A stretch of DNA of 64,000 nucleotides. Source: a virus. Below the pieces are notes generated by a model. That model was not told the origin of the DNA, ran no database searches, and was given only the letters and a program-made list of their open reading frames with translations. The DNA is taken from IMG/VR virus record IMGVR_UViG_3300045282_000084, positions 1 through 64,000 of that record. The stretch is one strand, 5' to 3'. The first letter of the stretch is position 1. Each line of letters starts with the position of its first letter. The translations under genes and the position numbers were made by a program. This document shows positions 43,751 to 50,972 of the stretch, piece by piece.

Positions 43751-45221
43751 CCCGCGCGTCGTCCGCCGTCGCATGGCGCTTGAGCTTGAGCGCCTGCGCT
43801 GGATCGCGATGAAGGGACCACCTGCCCACCCAGACTTCGCCTGGGCGTTCATGCGCTACTACCTGCCCCACTACATGCGGGACAAGGACGGTCGCATCAT
43901 CCCCCCCGCCCAGTGGCACAAGGAGTTCTGCCAGTTGGTGTTCGGCACCATCGGCAGTCAACACGCCGGGTCGTACCTCGCCCCTCGTGGCTACGCCAAG
44001 TCCACCATCGTCAGCCTGGTGTTGCCGCTGGCGATGATGTGTCGCAGGCTCAAGCACTACATCTGGCTGATCGAGGACACGGGCGGTCAGGCCAAGCAGG
44101 CGATGCAGTCGATCACGGGCGAGCTGGACTCAAACCACCGCCTGCGGCGCGACTTCCCACACCTGCGTCCCACCCTCGACCACCGCTCGCGCCCGATCGC
44201 AGACCGCGACGACGACATGGTGCTCGGCTACGACAACGACAGCTCCCTGCGCATCCAGGCGCTTGGTGCTGGACAGAAGCTGCGTGGCCGTCGTCACCGC
44301 CAAGATCGTCCAGACCTGATCCTGATCGATGATCTTGAGAACGACGAGTCGGTGCAGACCAAGTATCAGCGCGACAAGATGGACATGTGGCTGTCCTCAG
44401 CGGTCATGGGCGCTCGTGGGCCGGTCACGGACACCTACCTGGTCGGCACGATGCTGCACTTTGACTGCGTGCTGGCGCGGCTATTGAAGCGCGAGGGTTG
44501 GGCGCATGGGCGCTTCGAGGCCATGACCGACCCTGGCGACTTCACCACTACCACCTGGCCCGAGTTCTGGCCAGCGGAACGGTTGGAGTCAGCCCGCTCG
44601 GCGATGGGTCCGCGGGCTTTCTCGCGCGAGGTGCTGCACCAGGCTGTGAACGAAGAAGAACAGATGTTCCGGCCGGAATACTTCAAGTGGCGCGCGCCTC
44701 CCATTGACCCGCTCCACACGACAATCCGTATCGCGGTCGATCCCGCCACGACGACCAAAACCTCCTCCGACTACTCCTCCATCGTGTGCGTGGCTCGCAC
44801 CGAGGACAAGGGCATCGTCACCTATGACGTGCTCGATGTGTGGCGTGGGCGCGTTCGTGGCGAGGACTTGCAGGGCATGGTGCGCAGGAAGTACGAGCAC
44901 TGGCGTGGCGCTGAGTACCGGCCGGTGGTCATCTTCGAGGCGACCCAGGCCCAGGTGTGGGCGGCTGATGCACTCCAGGCGCGCGGCATACCGGTGCGAC
45001 CGGTGAAGCCGAACAAGGACAAGATCCTGCGCGCCGAGGCCCCCGCCGTGCTGTACGAGACTGGCCTTGTGTGGCACCACCCCGACTTGAAGCACTCCTT
45101 CTTCGAGATCGAAATGGAGCAGTTTCCGTCCTCGGATTACGATGACTGCGTAGATGCGGTGGTGTACGCCCTCGGGGACCTGGCATCAGCACGAGTCATG
45201 CGCTTGCGCGCTGTCGGCTAG
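43731..45221 (+). CDS. terminase large subunit
   Basis: This 496-residue ATP-driven DNA packaging motor has a Walker A-like loop APRGYAKST (residues 84-92; Ala replaces the usual Gly before Lys), Walker B DLILIDDLEND (195-205), and a motif III-like VGTMLHFD. The C-terminal RNase H-like nuclease has IAVDPATTTKTSSDYSSIV (Asp337), VVIFEATQ (Glu403) and DYDDCVDAVVYAL (Asp471, Asp475). It cuts concatemeric DNA and pumps it through the portal. Gene position after lysis rather than before the portal is unusual in a linear map but may simply reflect where the map is opened. Confidence 0.9.
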   Translation: MATVQADPRVVRRRMALELERLRWIAMKGPPAHPDFAWAFMRYYLPHYMRDKDGRIIPPAQWHKEFCQLVFGTIGSQHAGSYLAPRGYAKSTIVSLVLPLAMMCRRLKHYIWLIEDTGGQAKQAMQSITGELDSNHRLRRDFPHLRPTLDHRSRPIADRDDDMVLGYDNDSSLRIQALGAGQKLRGRRHRQDRPDLILIDDLENDESVQTKYQRDKMDMWLSSAVMGARGPVTDTYLVGTMLHFDCVLARLLKREGWAHGRFEAMTDPGDFTTTTWPEFWPAERLESARSAMGPRAFSREVLHQAVNEEEQMFRPEYFKWRAPPIDPLHTTIRIAVDPATTTKTSSDYSSIVCVARTEDKGIVTYDVLDVWRGRVRGEDLQGMVRRKYEHWRGAEYRPVVIFEATQAQVWAADALQARGIPVRPVKPNKDKILRAEAPAVLYETGLVWHHPDLKHSFFEIEMEQFPSSDYDDCVDAVVYALGDLASARVMRLRAVG

Positions 45222-45898
45222 TGGTGGACGACGATCAGGGCGATGATGGCCACGATCACTGACAGCGTGGACAGCACGGCCGTGATGTTGGCGCGAGTGG
45301 CGGCGGCGGCAGCCACGGTTGCAGCGGTGTTGTCGGTCTCCTGAGTCCTACTACCCGAGTCACGACCTTCCCCGCTGTCGAGCCGGGATTTGAGATCAGC
45401 GATCTGGGCGCTGAGGCCGTTGGAGATCGTGGTCGTCAGATCCTGGAGCTTGGAGATGGTCTCCGCAGTCGCGCGCTCTGACTTGTCGATCGCTTTGGCA
45501 TTGGACTCGTCCTGTTTTGCTGCGGCCTCTTTCTGCGCTGCGAATGCTGCATCTACTGCGACTTTGTTATCCCGCGCCTCGCGCTCCTGGCGCGTGTCGC
45601 GCTCTGCAAACTGCGTGGCGATCGACTGGAACTTCACGTCCATCAGATTGTCGATGCTGGTGAAGCGTTCCGCCATCAAGCCGGTGATGTGGGCGACCTC
45701 CGTCTGCACGACGGTAGGCACCCGGTTCACGGTGTCGCTGAGGAGCGCGGTGGCCTTGTCCATCGCAGCCAGCCGCTCCTCGATCACGTCCCTGATGCCA
45801 TCCACGTAGTCGCGCTCTGCGCGCACCGTGCGCAGTAGTTGCTCCGTTGTGAGGATGGTCGGATCTGGAACCGGGGGAGTCCCATCGTTCGTAGCCAT
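45218..45898 (-). CDS. coiled-coil protein with C-terminal membrane anchor
   Basis: The 226-residue protein has a Pro/Thr-rich start (MATNDGTPPVPDPTILTTEQLL), a long amphipathic coiled coil (about residues 25-175) and a single C-terminal membrane segment (TAVLSTLSVIVAIIALIVV, 204-222). Proteins of this layout are found in actinobacterial phages near lysis genes and may act as a holin-like or spanin-like accessory. Here it is on the minus strand, its end meeting the terminase stop by four bases. No enzymatic motif. Function is inference only. Confidence 0.65.
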   Translation of the reverse strand: MATNDGTPPVPDPTILTTEQLLRTVRAERDYVDGIRDVIEERLAAMDKATALLSDTVNRVPTVVQTEVAHITGLMAERFTSIDNLMDVKFQSIATQFAERDTRQEREARDNKVAVDAAFAAQKEAAAKQDESNAKAIDKSERATAETISKLQDLTTTISNGLSAQIADLKSRLDSGEGRDSGSRTQETDNTAATVAAAAATRANITAVLSTLSVIVAIIALIVVHH

Positions 45899-45934
45899 AG
45901 TTGCAGGCTATCGGCACGATCGGATGTATGCTTA

Positions 45935-45953
45935 CTCCCTCCGTGGCAGGGAG
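45935..45953 (-). other. 6-bp hairpin in leader of minus-strand gene
   Basis: CTCCCT and AGGGAG pair around a CCGTGGC loop 36 bases upstream of the coiled-coil gene's ATG. The gap (45899-46013) otherwise holds a G/C-rich tract and the terminator at 45993. No convincing promoter for the minus-strand gene was seen. Confidence 0.3.
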
Positions 45954-45992
45954 AAATGGAGGGGGGCCGACCCCACCGGGCCGACCCCCCTT

Positions 45993-46015
45993 CCCACCCT
46001 GACGAGTGGGCTTTT
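45993..46015 (+). terminator. Rho-independent terminator, plus strand
   Basis: CCCAC and GTGGG pair around CCTGACGA and are followed by CTTTT on the plus strand. It would stop transcripts that read through from the terminase genes before they run antisense into the AAA+ ATPase gene. It begins inside the 3' side of that gene's end. Confidence 0.5.
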
Positions 46016-47549
46016 ACTCCTCGCCATCCTCCTCGGGATGGTTGAGGAGATCCTCGCGGATGTTCCCGCGCACGGCCTCGACCACATGCCGGTCGATGAC
46101 CATCCCGAGCGTGTCGGGCTGTCGGGTCTCCAGAGCGTCGTTCATCAGCTTGAGCTGGTAGTCCAAGCCGTGGGCGGCGCTTACGAAGTCGTCCGTCGTC
46201 AGGGTGATGGCGTCGGCGTCGCCGTCAACGCGCGGCAGGGCGTACCTGACCGTGCGGTCGATGGCCTCCTTGGCGAAGGCCGGGTGGAAGTCCTTCATCG
46301 CCTCAAACACGACAGCGTAGTCGATGTCCTCGTCCAACATCTCGGCCTGGATCAAGGACTTGACGAGGTCCTCGATGCCGGTTGCGTCGAGCTTGCCGAA
46401 GGGGATGACGGAATCCAGACGACCTGCACGCAGCATCCCCTTGTGGATGCGATCCACGTGGTTGGTCGTCAGCACCACCATGATCTCGGTGCCCTTCGAC
46501 GGAATCCCGTCGAAGATTTCGAGCATCCGGGTGGTTGCGTCAGCCGTCTGGTCTGCCGAGGCCACGGTGTCCATGTCCTCGTAAAAGACCACGCACGGCT
46601 GGTACAGGCGGGCGGTCTGCATGACCTGAACGAGATCGTCCTCGCCGGGCCGTGCCATGATGAACGTCCACCCGTGATTCGTCGCGACCTGGCCGGTGAG
46701 GTAGGCCGCGAGCGTCTTGCCCGTGCCGTAGTCACCTGCGAGCAGCGTTGCCCGCTTGAGCGGCAACCGCAGATCACGATGTTCCTCCGCGAACCGCAGC
46801 GGAGAGAACAGGTTCGCGTCGAGCTGCCGCCAGATGTCCTGGTGGTAGATGACGCGAGCCGGGTCAACTCCCGACAGGTCGATGTAGCCGGGGGTTGCGC
46901 CACCGTCGATGGCCTTGCCCCGGTAGATCGATTCCGTCGCGAGCTTCTCGGCGATCATCTTGAAGATCCCCTGCATCTGGTGCTGGTACTTGCGGGGGCC
47001 ACTAGCTGTCACCGCGAACACGATGCCGTACTTGGGGTCGCGAGCCTCACCGAGACTCAACTCGACACCCGGCAGGAACGGCACCGTGAAGTTCCCCCAC
47101 GGAACCTGTTCCTCCTTTTTCGGGCCAACCGCGATGGTGCGAACCTCGGGCTTGACTTTCATCGGCCCGAAGAACGTCTGCACCGTGCGGCTGTCGTGGC
47201 CGACCGCGCCGAACGCCTCCTTGAGCGCCCGCCACGTGCACCACGCACCGTCCATCGGTCGATAGGGGAACGTCTTGGAGAACTGTGTCTGCTCCTCCAT
47301 CCGCTCCACCGCATCGACAATCGCTCGCGCCGCCTGCATATAGGCCATGCCCTCGGGGATGATGAGCTGATCACCTTCGTGCTTGATCTGCTCATCCGCG
47401 AACGACGAGCCGCCCAACTCACCGAGGAGATCGAGGATGCGCTCCTCGTTCTCCAAGCGGGCGATCTCCGAGGGGTCAAGCTCTCCGCTTGCATCCCCCC
47501 GTGAAACACGGCGAGCCAGTTCGCCGCCTTTGGCCTTGGATGTGGCCAC
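46014..47549 (-). CDS. AAA+ ATPase (FtsH/Cdc48-like module)
   Basis: I chose GTG 47549 because GAGAGGAG sits seven bases upstream; GTG 47576 is also in frame. Counting from the longer start, residues of about 275-430 are an AAA+ domain: Walker A GDYGTGKT (281-288), Walker B VVFYEDMD (329-336), sensor-1 Asn in LTTNHVDRI, and arginine finger in HKGMLRAGRLD. The 270-residue N-terminal part is a unique alpha/beta region; the C-terminal 90 residues are helical (AAA lid). No protease motif (HExxH) is present, so it is likely a remodelling ATPase. It is divergently oriented to a SLOG gene. The target is unknown. Confidence 0.82.
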   Translation of the reverse strand: MATSKAKGGELARRVSRGDASGELDPSEIARLENEERILDLLGELGGSSFADEQIKHEGDQLIIPEGMAYMQAARAIVDAVERMEEQTQFSKTFPYRPMDGAWCTWRALKEAFGAVGHDSRTVQTFFGPMKVKPEVRTIAVGPKKEEQVPWGNFTVPFLPGVELSLGEARDPKYGIVFAVTASGPRKYQHQMQGIFKMIAEKLATESIYRGKAIDGGATPGYIDLSGVDPARVIYHQDIWRQLDANLFSPLRFAEEHRDLRLPLKRATLLAGDYGTGKTLAAYLTGQVATNHGWTFIMARPGEDDLVQVMQTARLYQPCVVFYEDMDTVASADQTADATTRMLEIFDGIPSKGTEIMVVLTTNHVDRIHKGMLRAGRLDSVIPFGKLDATGIEDLVKSLIQAEMLDEDIDYAVVFEAMKDFHPAFAKEAIDRTVRYALPRVDGDADAITLTTDDFVSAAHGLDYQLKLMNDALETRQPDTLGMVIDRHVVEAVRGNIREDLLNHPEEDGEE

Positions 47550-47609
47550 TACCACGCTCCTCTCATTGCGCCGCACAACGCGGCATGGTCGAGCGACATG
47601 ACGCCGCTC

Positions 47610-47630
47610 GTTCGCCCATCGGGGGCGAAC
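47610..47630. other. 8-bp perfect hairpin in divergent control region
   Basis: GTTCGCCC and GGGCGAAC pair perfectly around ATCGG in the leader of the minus-strand AAA+ gene. It may be an operator or an RNA structure in that leader. The rest of the 47550-47842 gap holds the promoter at 47666 and short palindromes (GGGTACCC at 47686-47693, GTCACGTGTGAC at 47784-47795). Confidence 0.4.
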
Positions 47631-47665
47631 TTCGACGGGGTGCTACTGGCTTGCCACCCCTGCGA

Positions 47666-47694
47666 TTGACTACAGTTACTCACACGGGTACCCT
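47666..47694 (+). promoter_or_regulatory. sigma70-like promoter in divergent control region
   Basis: TTGACT (47666-47671) and TACCCT (47689-47694) are 17 bases apart. The -10 overlaps a perfect 8-bp palindrome, GGGTACCC (47686-47693), a candidate repressor site. It points to the SLOG gene and the early operon. A second inverted repeat, GTCAC-GT-GTGAC, lies at 47784-47795 just after a TATAAA. Confidence 0.5.
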
Positions 47695-47842
47695 AACACG
47701 ACCCATAGAGGGCAACCGAAACTCCCCAGACTTACAAGAAATGGGGGAAAGTGACGCATCCCATCTCGGTGAACCTATAAACTGTCACGTGTGACCGGTA
47801 CCACAACCCCGACCCAGCGAGCACCATGCCAGGTATGTCGGA

Positions 47843-48328
47843 ATGAGTGATTCTGGGCACGCACAGTTGCATCGGGTACTTGTAACCGGTGACCGAGAGT
47901 GGAGTGACCCACACCCCATTTACGAGGCGCTCGATGAGCTGCGGCGCAAGTACGGGCCGCTGCTGATCATCCAGGGTGATGCCAGGGGAGTGGACACCCA
48001 CGCAAAGCATTGGGCGATCAGCCGACGCGAAGCGTATGCGTCGTTCCCCGCCCAGTGGGATCGGCTCCACAAGGCTGCTGGGCCGATCCGCAACTCGCAG
48101 ATGCTGACCGAGATGCGACCGTCGCTCTGTGTCGCGTTCCACCCGAATCTGGACGAATCGAGGGGAACGGCAGACATGGTAAAGAAGGCTCGGAAGGTGT
48201 GCGAGGTTCTTGTCAATCCACACGTCAGGGAGGACGATGGAGACAGAGCCCCAGGAACAGGGTTACTTCATGAACGAGGAAGACGGCGCGACGAAGTACG
48301 AACTTCCCCGTCTGAAACAGCAACTTGA
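47843..48328 (+). CDS. SLOG-family (YspA/DUF2493-like) nucleotide-binding protein
   Basis: The N-terminal 120 residues match the SLOG Rossmann-like family: HRVLVTGDREWSDPHPIYEALDEL with the first strand and glycine turn, LLIIQGDARGVDTHAKHWA, FPAQWDRLHKAAGPIRNSQML, and LCVAFHPNLDESRGTADMVKKA. Such proteins bind or process nucleotide-derived ligands, and several appear in defence or stress systems. After residue 130 the frame runs into the next gene and is probably a non-conserved tail. Being first after the divergent promoter, it may be an early gene. The precise ligand is unknown. Confidence 0.75.
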   Translation: MSDSGHAQLHRVLVTGDREWSDPHPIYEALDELRRKYGPLLIIQGDARGVDTHAKHWAISRREAYASFPAQWDRLHKAAGPIRNSQMLTEMRPSLCVAFHPNLDESRGTADMVKKARKVCEVLVNPHVREDDGDRAPGTGLLHERGRRRDEVRTSPSETAT

Positions 48329-48491
48329 CCAAGTTCGCGGGACGGTCGCCGATCTTTGTCAAGAATGGGATGGAACGAAAATCGAACCAGAAGTATGGCC
48401 GGTTGTTCTAGCTCTATTCGATGCAGTCAAGAAGGTCGAAGATGAAATGACGCGGCTTGGAATCACGCTGCGCTCGGCAGGACTCGGCTGA
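48237..48491 (+). CDS. small helical protein, 84 aa
   Basis: ATG 48237 has AGGGAGG upstream; a TTG at 48210 is less likely. The protein has a long amphipathic helix (YELPRLKQQLDQVRGTVADLCQEWDG) and a second (VVLALFDAVKKVEDEMTRLG), so coiled-coil pairing is likely. It overlaps the SLOG reading frame by 92 bases, a large overlap, which implies the SLOG tail is not under strong constraint. No family recognised. Confidence 0.55.
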   Translation: METEPQEQGYFMNEEDGATKYELPRLKQQLDQVRGTVADLCQEWDGTKIEPEVWPVVLALFDAVKKVEDEMTRLGITLRSAGLG

Positions 48492-48498
48492 CAGTTGT

Positions 48499-48527
48499 CT
48501 GACACCGCTATCTAAGCGTTGTAGTAA
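48499..48527 (+). promoter_or_regulatory. promoter-like site before structured RNA
   Basis: CTGACA (48499-48504) matches five of six -35 consensus bases and is 17 bases from TAGTAA (48522-48527). Transcription would begin near 48534, just ahead of the stem-loops. Confidence 0.4.
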
Positions 48528-48571
48528 ACTGCATGAATCGCACAGTCAACGTGCGAACAGGGGGACAGGGA

Positions 48572-48676
48572 ATCGGTTGGACTGGGTGAAAGCCCCTTTC
48601 GGAGTTCGACCGATGGGGGGGCGAGGTGTTGGTTGACTGGCCAAGCGCGGTTCGACCGCGCAGCACCTCGTCCCCC
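48572..48676 (+). ncRNA. candidate structured RNA: 12-bp stem-loop plus three-way junction
   Basis: Stem A pairs 48572-48583 with 48603-48614 over 12 bases with two G-T wobbles. Next, GGGGGCGAGGTG at 48617-48628 pairs with CACCTCG-T-CCCCC at 48664-48676 (12 pairs, one bulge). It encloses two abutting hairpins: TTGGT/GCCAA (48629-48633 with 48640-48644) and GCGCGG/CCGCGC (48645-48650 with 48656-48661, loop TTCGA). Only two bases (48662-48663) are unpaired at the junction. Pairing is by eye; energy, covariation and transcription are untested. The TTCGA hairpin recalls a tRNA T-arm, but the rest of a tRNA is absent. Confidence 0.5.
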
Positions 48677-48775
48677 ACCTCCATCGGCTGGGGTCGCGAC
48701 GGGACCCTCCTCCTTCGAGTGGAGTAGCCCAACCCGTTGCGGCCCCGGCCGGTGACCCTGGGATCTTCTAGATCA

Positions 48776-48817
48776 CATCTATGTGGTAAACCTGCTAAAT
48801 CCCATCTATGTGGTAAA
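48776..48817 (+). repeat. two direct repeats CATCTATGTGGTAAA
   Basis: Exact 15-base copies lie at 48776-48790 and 48803-48817, 27 bases apart start to start, 38 bases upstream of the Rad52-like gene. A TTTACC (reverse complement of GGTAAA) follows at about 48830. TGTGGTAAA recurs at about 59926 before another gene. Likely binding sites for a regulator. Confidence 0.5.
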
Positions 48818-48854
48818 ATGGGGTCAACCATTTACCGCATGGAGGGGGTTCTGA

Positions 48855-49784
48855 ATGTCTACGTCCGTCGGGCCGGAGAGTGCGACCGAAAACGTCGGTA
48901 TGTCCCACTACAACTGGCTGTCTGAGGAGATCGAGCGCGAGTTTCGCCGCCCCTTCACGGTCGAAGCGGTGCGGTTCAAGCCGCAGTCGGTCAGCAAGGA
49001 CAAGACCCGAGCCCTAGCGACGTTCTACATCGACGCGCGCCTGGCTGCCGAACGCCTGAACGCCGCCGCTGGAGCCGCCAACTGGGCCGACGAGTATCGG
49101 GTGCTGTTCGAGTCATCACCCACCGCTCACTCCGACAACTTCTTCCCCGTCGAGTGCCGCTTGACCGTCTATCAGGTGACCAAGACCGACGTGGGTATCT
49201 ACCAGAAGGCGACCGCCGACGACAAGGCGGTCAAGTCTGCCTACTCTGACGCCTTCAAGCGGGCGGCGGTCAAGTTCGGCATCGGTGCCTACCTGTACGC
49301 GATCCCCGGCATCTGGGCTCCGGTTGAGGTGGGGGAGAACGGCAAGGTCAAGGGCTTCACCAAGGCGGGCATCGCCCAGCTCAAGCGCGATTACCTGACC
49401 AAGCTCAAGGCGATCGAGGGCCGGTTCGGTACCGCCCTTGACCACGGCGATGTGGGCGATGACCCCGAGGTAGGAGATCAGACCGAGTACGCGCCGCCAC
49501 GGGTGGCCACGATCCCCTACTCGCAGCAGAAGACCGTGTGGGCGAGAGCCAGAGACGTGGGCCTAGTCATGATCGACAAGCCGACCGACGTGGACAAGGA
49601 CAAGCTGGAGACGATCGTGGAGATGGTCACCGGCCACCGCAAGGTGTCTGAGATCGCGGTCACGGACTTCAACCACGTGCTCAAGGTGCTCGACGCCTAC
49701 AAGGAGCGGCCTGCTGACGCCGAGGCCAAGATCCTCGACTTCATCCGAACGAAAGAGAATACTGCGGCTGAAACCGCCTTGTAG
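48855..49784 (+). CDS. Rad52-like single-strand annealing protein
   Basis: Residues of about 20-175 match Rad52/Rad22-type annealing proteins: an N-terminal NWLSEEIEREFRRPFTVEAVRFKPQS, a conserved central ANWADEYRVL strand, and the helix KAVKSAYSDAFKRAAVKFGIGAYLY (residues about 122-146), the family hallmark. The C-terminal third is a helical, charged region probably contacting a partner (SSB or a nuclease). These proteins anneal complementary single strands in phage recombination and replication. It is first after the structured noncoding region, so it may be early-expressed. A phage exonuclease partner was not recognised in the window. Confidence 0.75.
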   Translation: MSTSVGPESATENVGMSHYNWLSEEIEREFRRPFTVEAVRFKPQSVSKDKTRALATFYIDARLAAERLNAAAGAANWADEYRVLFESSPTAHSDNFFPVECRLTVYQVTKTDVGIYQKATADDKAVKSAYSDAFKRAAVKFGIGAYLYAIPGIWAPVEVGENGKVKGFTKAGIAQLKRDYLTKLKAIEGRFGTALDHGDVGDDPEVGDQTEYAPPRVATIPYSQQKTVWARARDVGLVMIDKPTDVDKDKLETIVEMVTGHRKVSEIAVTDFNHVLKVLDAYKERPADAEAKILDFIRTKENTAAETAL

Positions 49785-49793
49785 GAGGGCTGC

Positions 49794-50111
49794 ATGAATG
49801 AGATGAATCGCGGGGAAATGATCCGCCAGCTTGACGACGCATCGAAGGAGGTGCTGCACAGGCTGACCAACGGGCCGTTGGAGGACACAGAGCGTCACGC
49901 CTTGGCCCGGAGCCTGATCAGGCTTCTTCCTGTTGTGGCTGACAGCCTGCAAACTCAAGAGGATCGTCAGGCCGCAGAGAAGCTGATGGAGCACCTTGAG
50001 CGATGGGAGATCGAAGCCAGAGCATCCAAGCAGCTCGCCGAGTCAGAGCAAAGGGATGCCACCGATGCCACCCCGCACCACGTCCAGGTCGATGAGGAGA
50101 AGTGGTTCTGA
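49794..50111 (+). CDS. helical protein, 105 aa
   Basis: The start has GTAGGAGGG upstream. The protein is helical throughout (MIRQLDDASKEVLHRLTNGPLEDTERHALARSLIRLLPVVADSLQ) and acidic at the end. It shares ten bases with the next gene. It lies in the recombination operon. No family recognised; a small DNA-metabolism accessory is possible. Confidence 0.6.
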   Translation: MNEMNRGEMIRQLDDASKEVLHRLTNGPLEDTERHALARSLIRLLPVVADSLQTQEDRQAAEKLMEHLERWEIEARASKQLAESEQRDATDATPHHVQVDEEKWF

Positions 50112-50473
50112 GACGAGCTGACTTCCTCAAGCGCATCGCCGCTGGTGCGGCCATCATCCTCCTGCCGGTGCCGAAGTGGCTACCACGGCTGATCGAGGAG
50201 GAACCGTTCCTCCGGGTCACCTGCTTCGCCCGCATCACCTGCGCTGACGGTTCGGTGCTGGTGTGCCCAGTGGTCGAGCACATCGCTATGGAGCAGGGAG
50301 CCGAGCGCCACTTCGAGCTGGTAGCCACAGATGCGATCAACCCGGTCAAGACCGAGTTCTTCCTCGATGACCGCCAGGTAGGTAGGACCCACGACATTGG
50401 CTTGTCCCCTGGTGGGATCATCCTCGCACCGGGGGACACCCTAAGTCTGACCTGGGTGCTCCACGTCGAGTGA
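50102..50473 (+). CDS. membrane-anchored or exported beta-rich protein, 123 aa
   Basis: The GTG overlaps the previous gene by ten bases. Residues 1-24 contain an Arg/Lys cluster (RRADFLKR) before a hydrophobic segment (IAAGAAIILLPVP), resembling an uncleaved signal or anchor; it is not a canonical twin-arginine motif. The rest is beta-rich (TCFARITCADGSVLVCPVVEHI, ERHFELVATDAIN, KTEFFLDDRQVGRTHDIG, GDTLSLTWVLHVE), like a small beta-sandwich. Family unknown. It may be a phage-encoded surface protein, for example for superinfection exclusion. Confidence 0.5.
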   Translation: MVLRRADFLKRIAAGAAIILLPVPKWLPRLIEEEPFLRVTCFARITCADGSVLVCPVVEHIAMEQGAERHFELVATDAINPVKTEFFLDDRQVGRTHDIGLSPGGIILAPGDTLSLTWVLHVE

Positions 50474-50859
50474 ACCCCTCCCTTACCCAGCCGGGGTATG
50501 CGATCCGTACTACCAGTCACGCCGCTTCGCGGACTCCTTGAAGGCAAAGTTCGGCTTATGCGTGGGAGAGTCAACCATAGAGCTGAACATGTCCGAGCCT
50601 GCCGCTGACTTCTGCCTATCGCCGTGTTAGGGCGTCCGCCTGCCCGCACTCACATGCGGTGCTCGGCCCCGGTGCCACCGGGAGAGGACGACTCTGGATG
50701 CTGTCACAGGTGAACATGCTGCATTGTCGATGGTAGTCGCCGAACTGATAGAATGCAATCGGACGACTCTCCGGCCTCGCCAGTTGGAGAACATGCTGCG
50801 ATAGAGGCTCGGCCAGGCTGCACTTCCTGACCGGGCCTCTGTCTCTTAGGTTGACCCGG

Positions 50860-50888
50860 TTGACCTTCTCGGTGTGAGCCTGTAGTAT
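50860..50888 (+). promoter_or_regulatory. sigma70-like promoter TTGACC-17-TAGTAT
   Basis: TTGACC at 50860-50865 and TAGTAT at 50883-50888 are 17 bases apart. A second TTGACC lies nine bases upstream. Transcription would start near 50895, ten bases before the leader hairpin. Confidence 0.55.
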
Positions 50889-50903
50889 TGGGCGGTACAC
50901 CGT

Positions 50904-50967
50904 TTCGCGGCCCCCTGGCTCCTCAACCCCCTCCTGTCGGGGGGCCGCGAACTTGATCCGAGGGGGG
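50904..50967 (+). promoter_or_regulatory. leader hairpin whose loop can mask the ribosome binding site
   Basis: TTCGCGGCCCCC (50904-50915) and GGGGGCCGCGAA (50940-50951) form a perfect 12-bp stem. The 24-base loop contains ACCCCCTC, which can pair with the GAGGGGGG at 50960-50967, the likely ribosome binding site of the gene starting at 50973. The result would be a pseudoknot able to block translation. Pairing was found by eye only. Confidence 0.45.
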
Positions 50968-50972
50968 TCAGA

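Larger units (their letters stand above)
48492..48854. other. 363-base noncoding region: promoter, structured RNA, direct repeats
   Basis: No reading frame here looks coding. From left to right it holds a promoter-like site (48499-48527), two long potential RNA stem-loops (48572-48614 and 48617-48676), a smaller GGGTC/GACCC stem at about 48691-48707, and two direct copies of CATCTATGTGGTAAA at 48776 and 48803 before the Rad52-like gene. Confidence 0.6.
50474..50972. other. 499-base noncoding region with duplications and leader structure
   Basis: No convincing plus-strand gene is present. It contains a perfect CCCGGT-GCC-ACCGGG hairpin (50668-50682) and a duplicated pair of motifs, GGACGACTCT (50686 and 50761) and GAACATGCTGC (50712 and 50789). 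A weak TTGTCG/TAGAAT pair with a 19-base spacer sits at 50724-50754. The promoter at 50860 and the leader hairpin at 50904 follow. A minus-strand frame at 50510-50590 could encode 26 residues (MFSSMVDSPTHKPNFAFKES and on), preceded by further sensible codons but lacking a ribosome binding site; it may be a remnant. Confidence 0.5.

Noticed and set aside
48645-48661. tRNA or tRNA fragment around GCGCGGTTCGACCGCGC
   Set aside because: The hairpin resembles a T-arm but stem is six pairs with a five-base loop, and no full cloverleaf can be drawn.
50102-50473. Tat signal peptide in the 123-residue protein
   Set aside because: The sequence RRADFLK has one extra residue relative to the RRxFLK consensus, so it is only weakly Tat-like.
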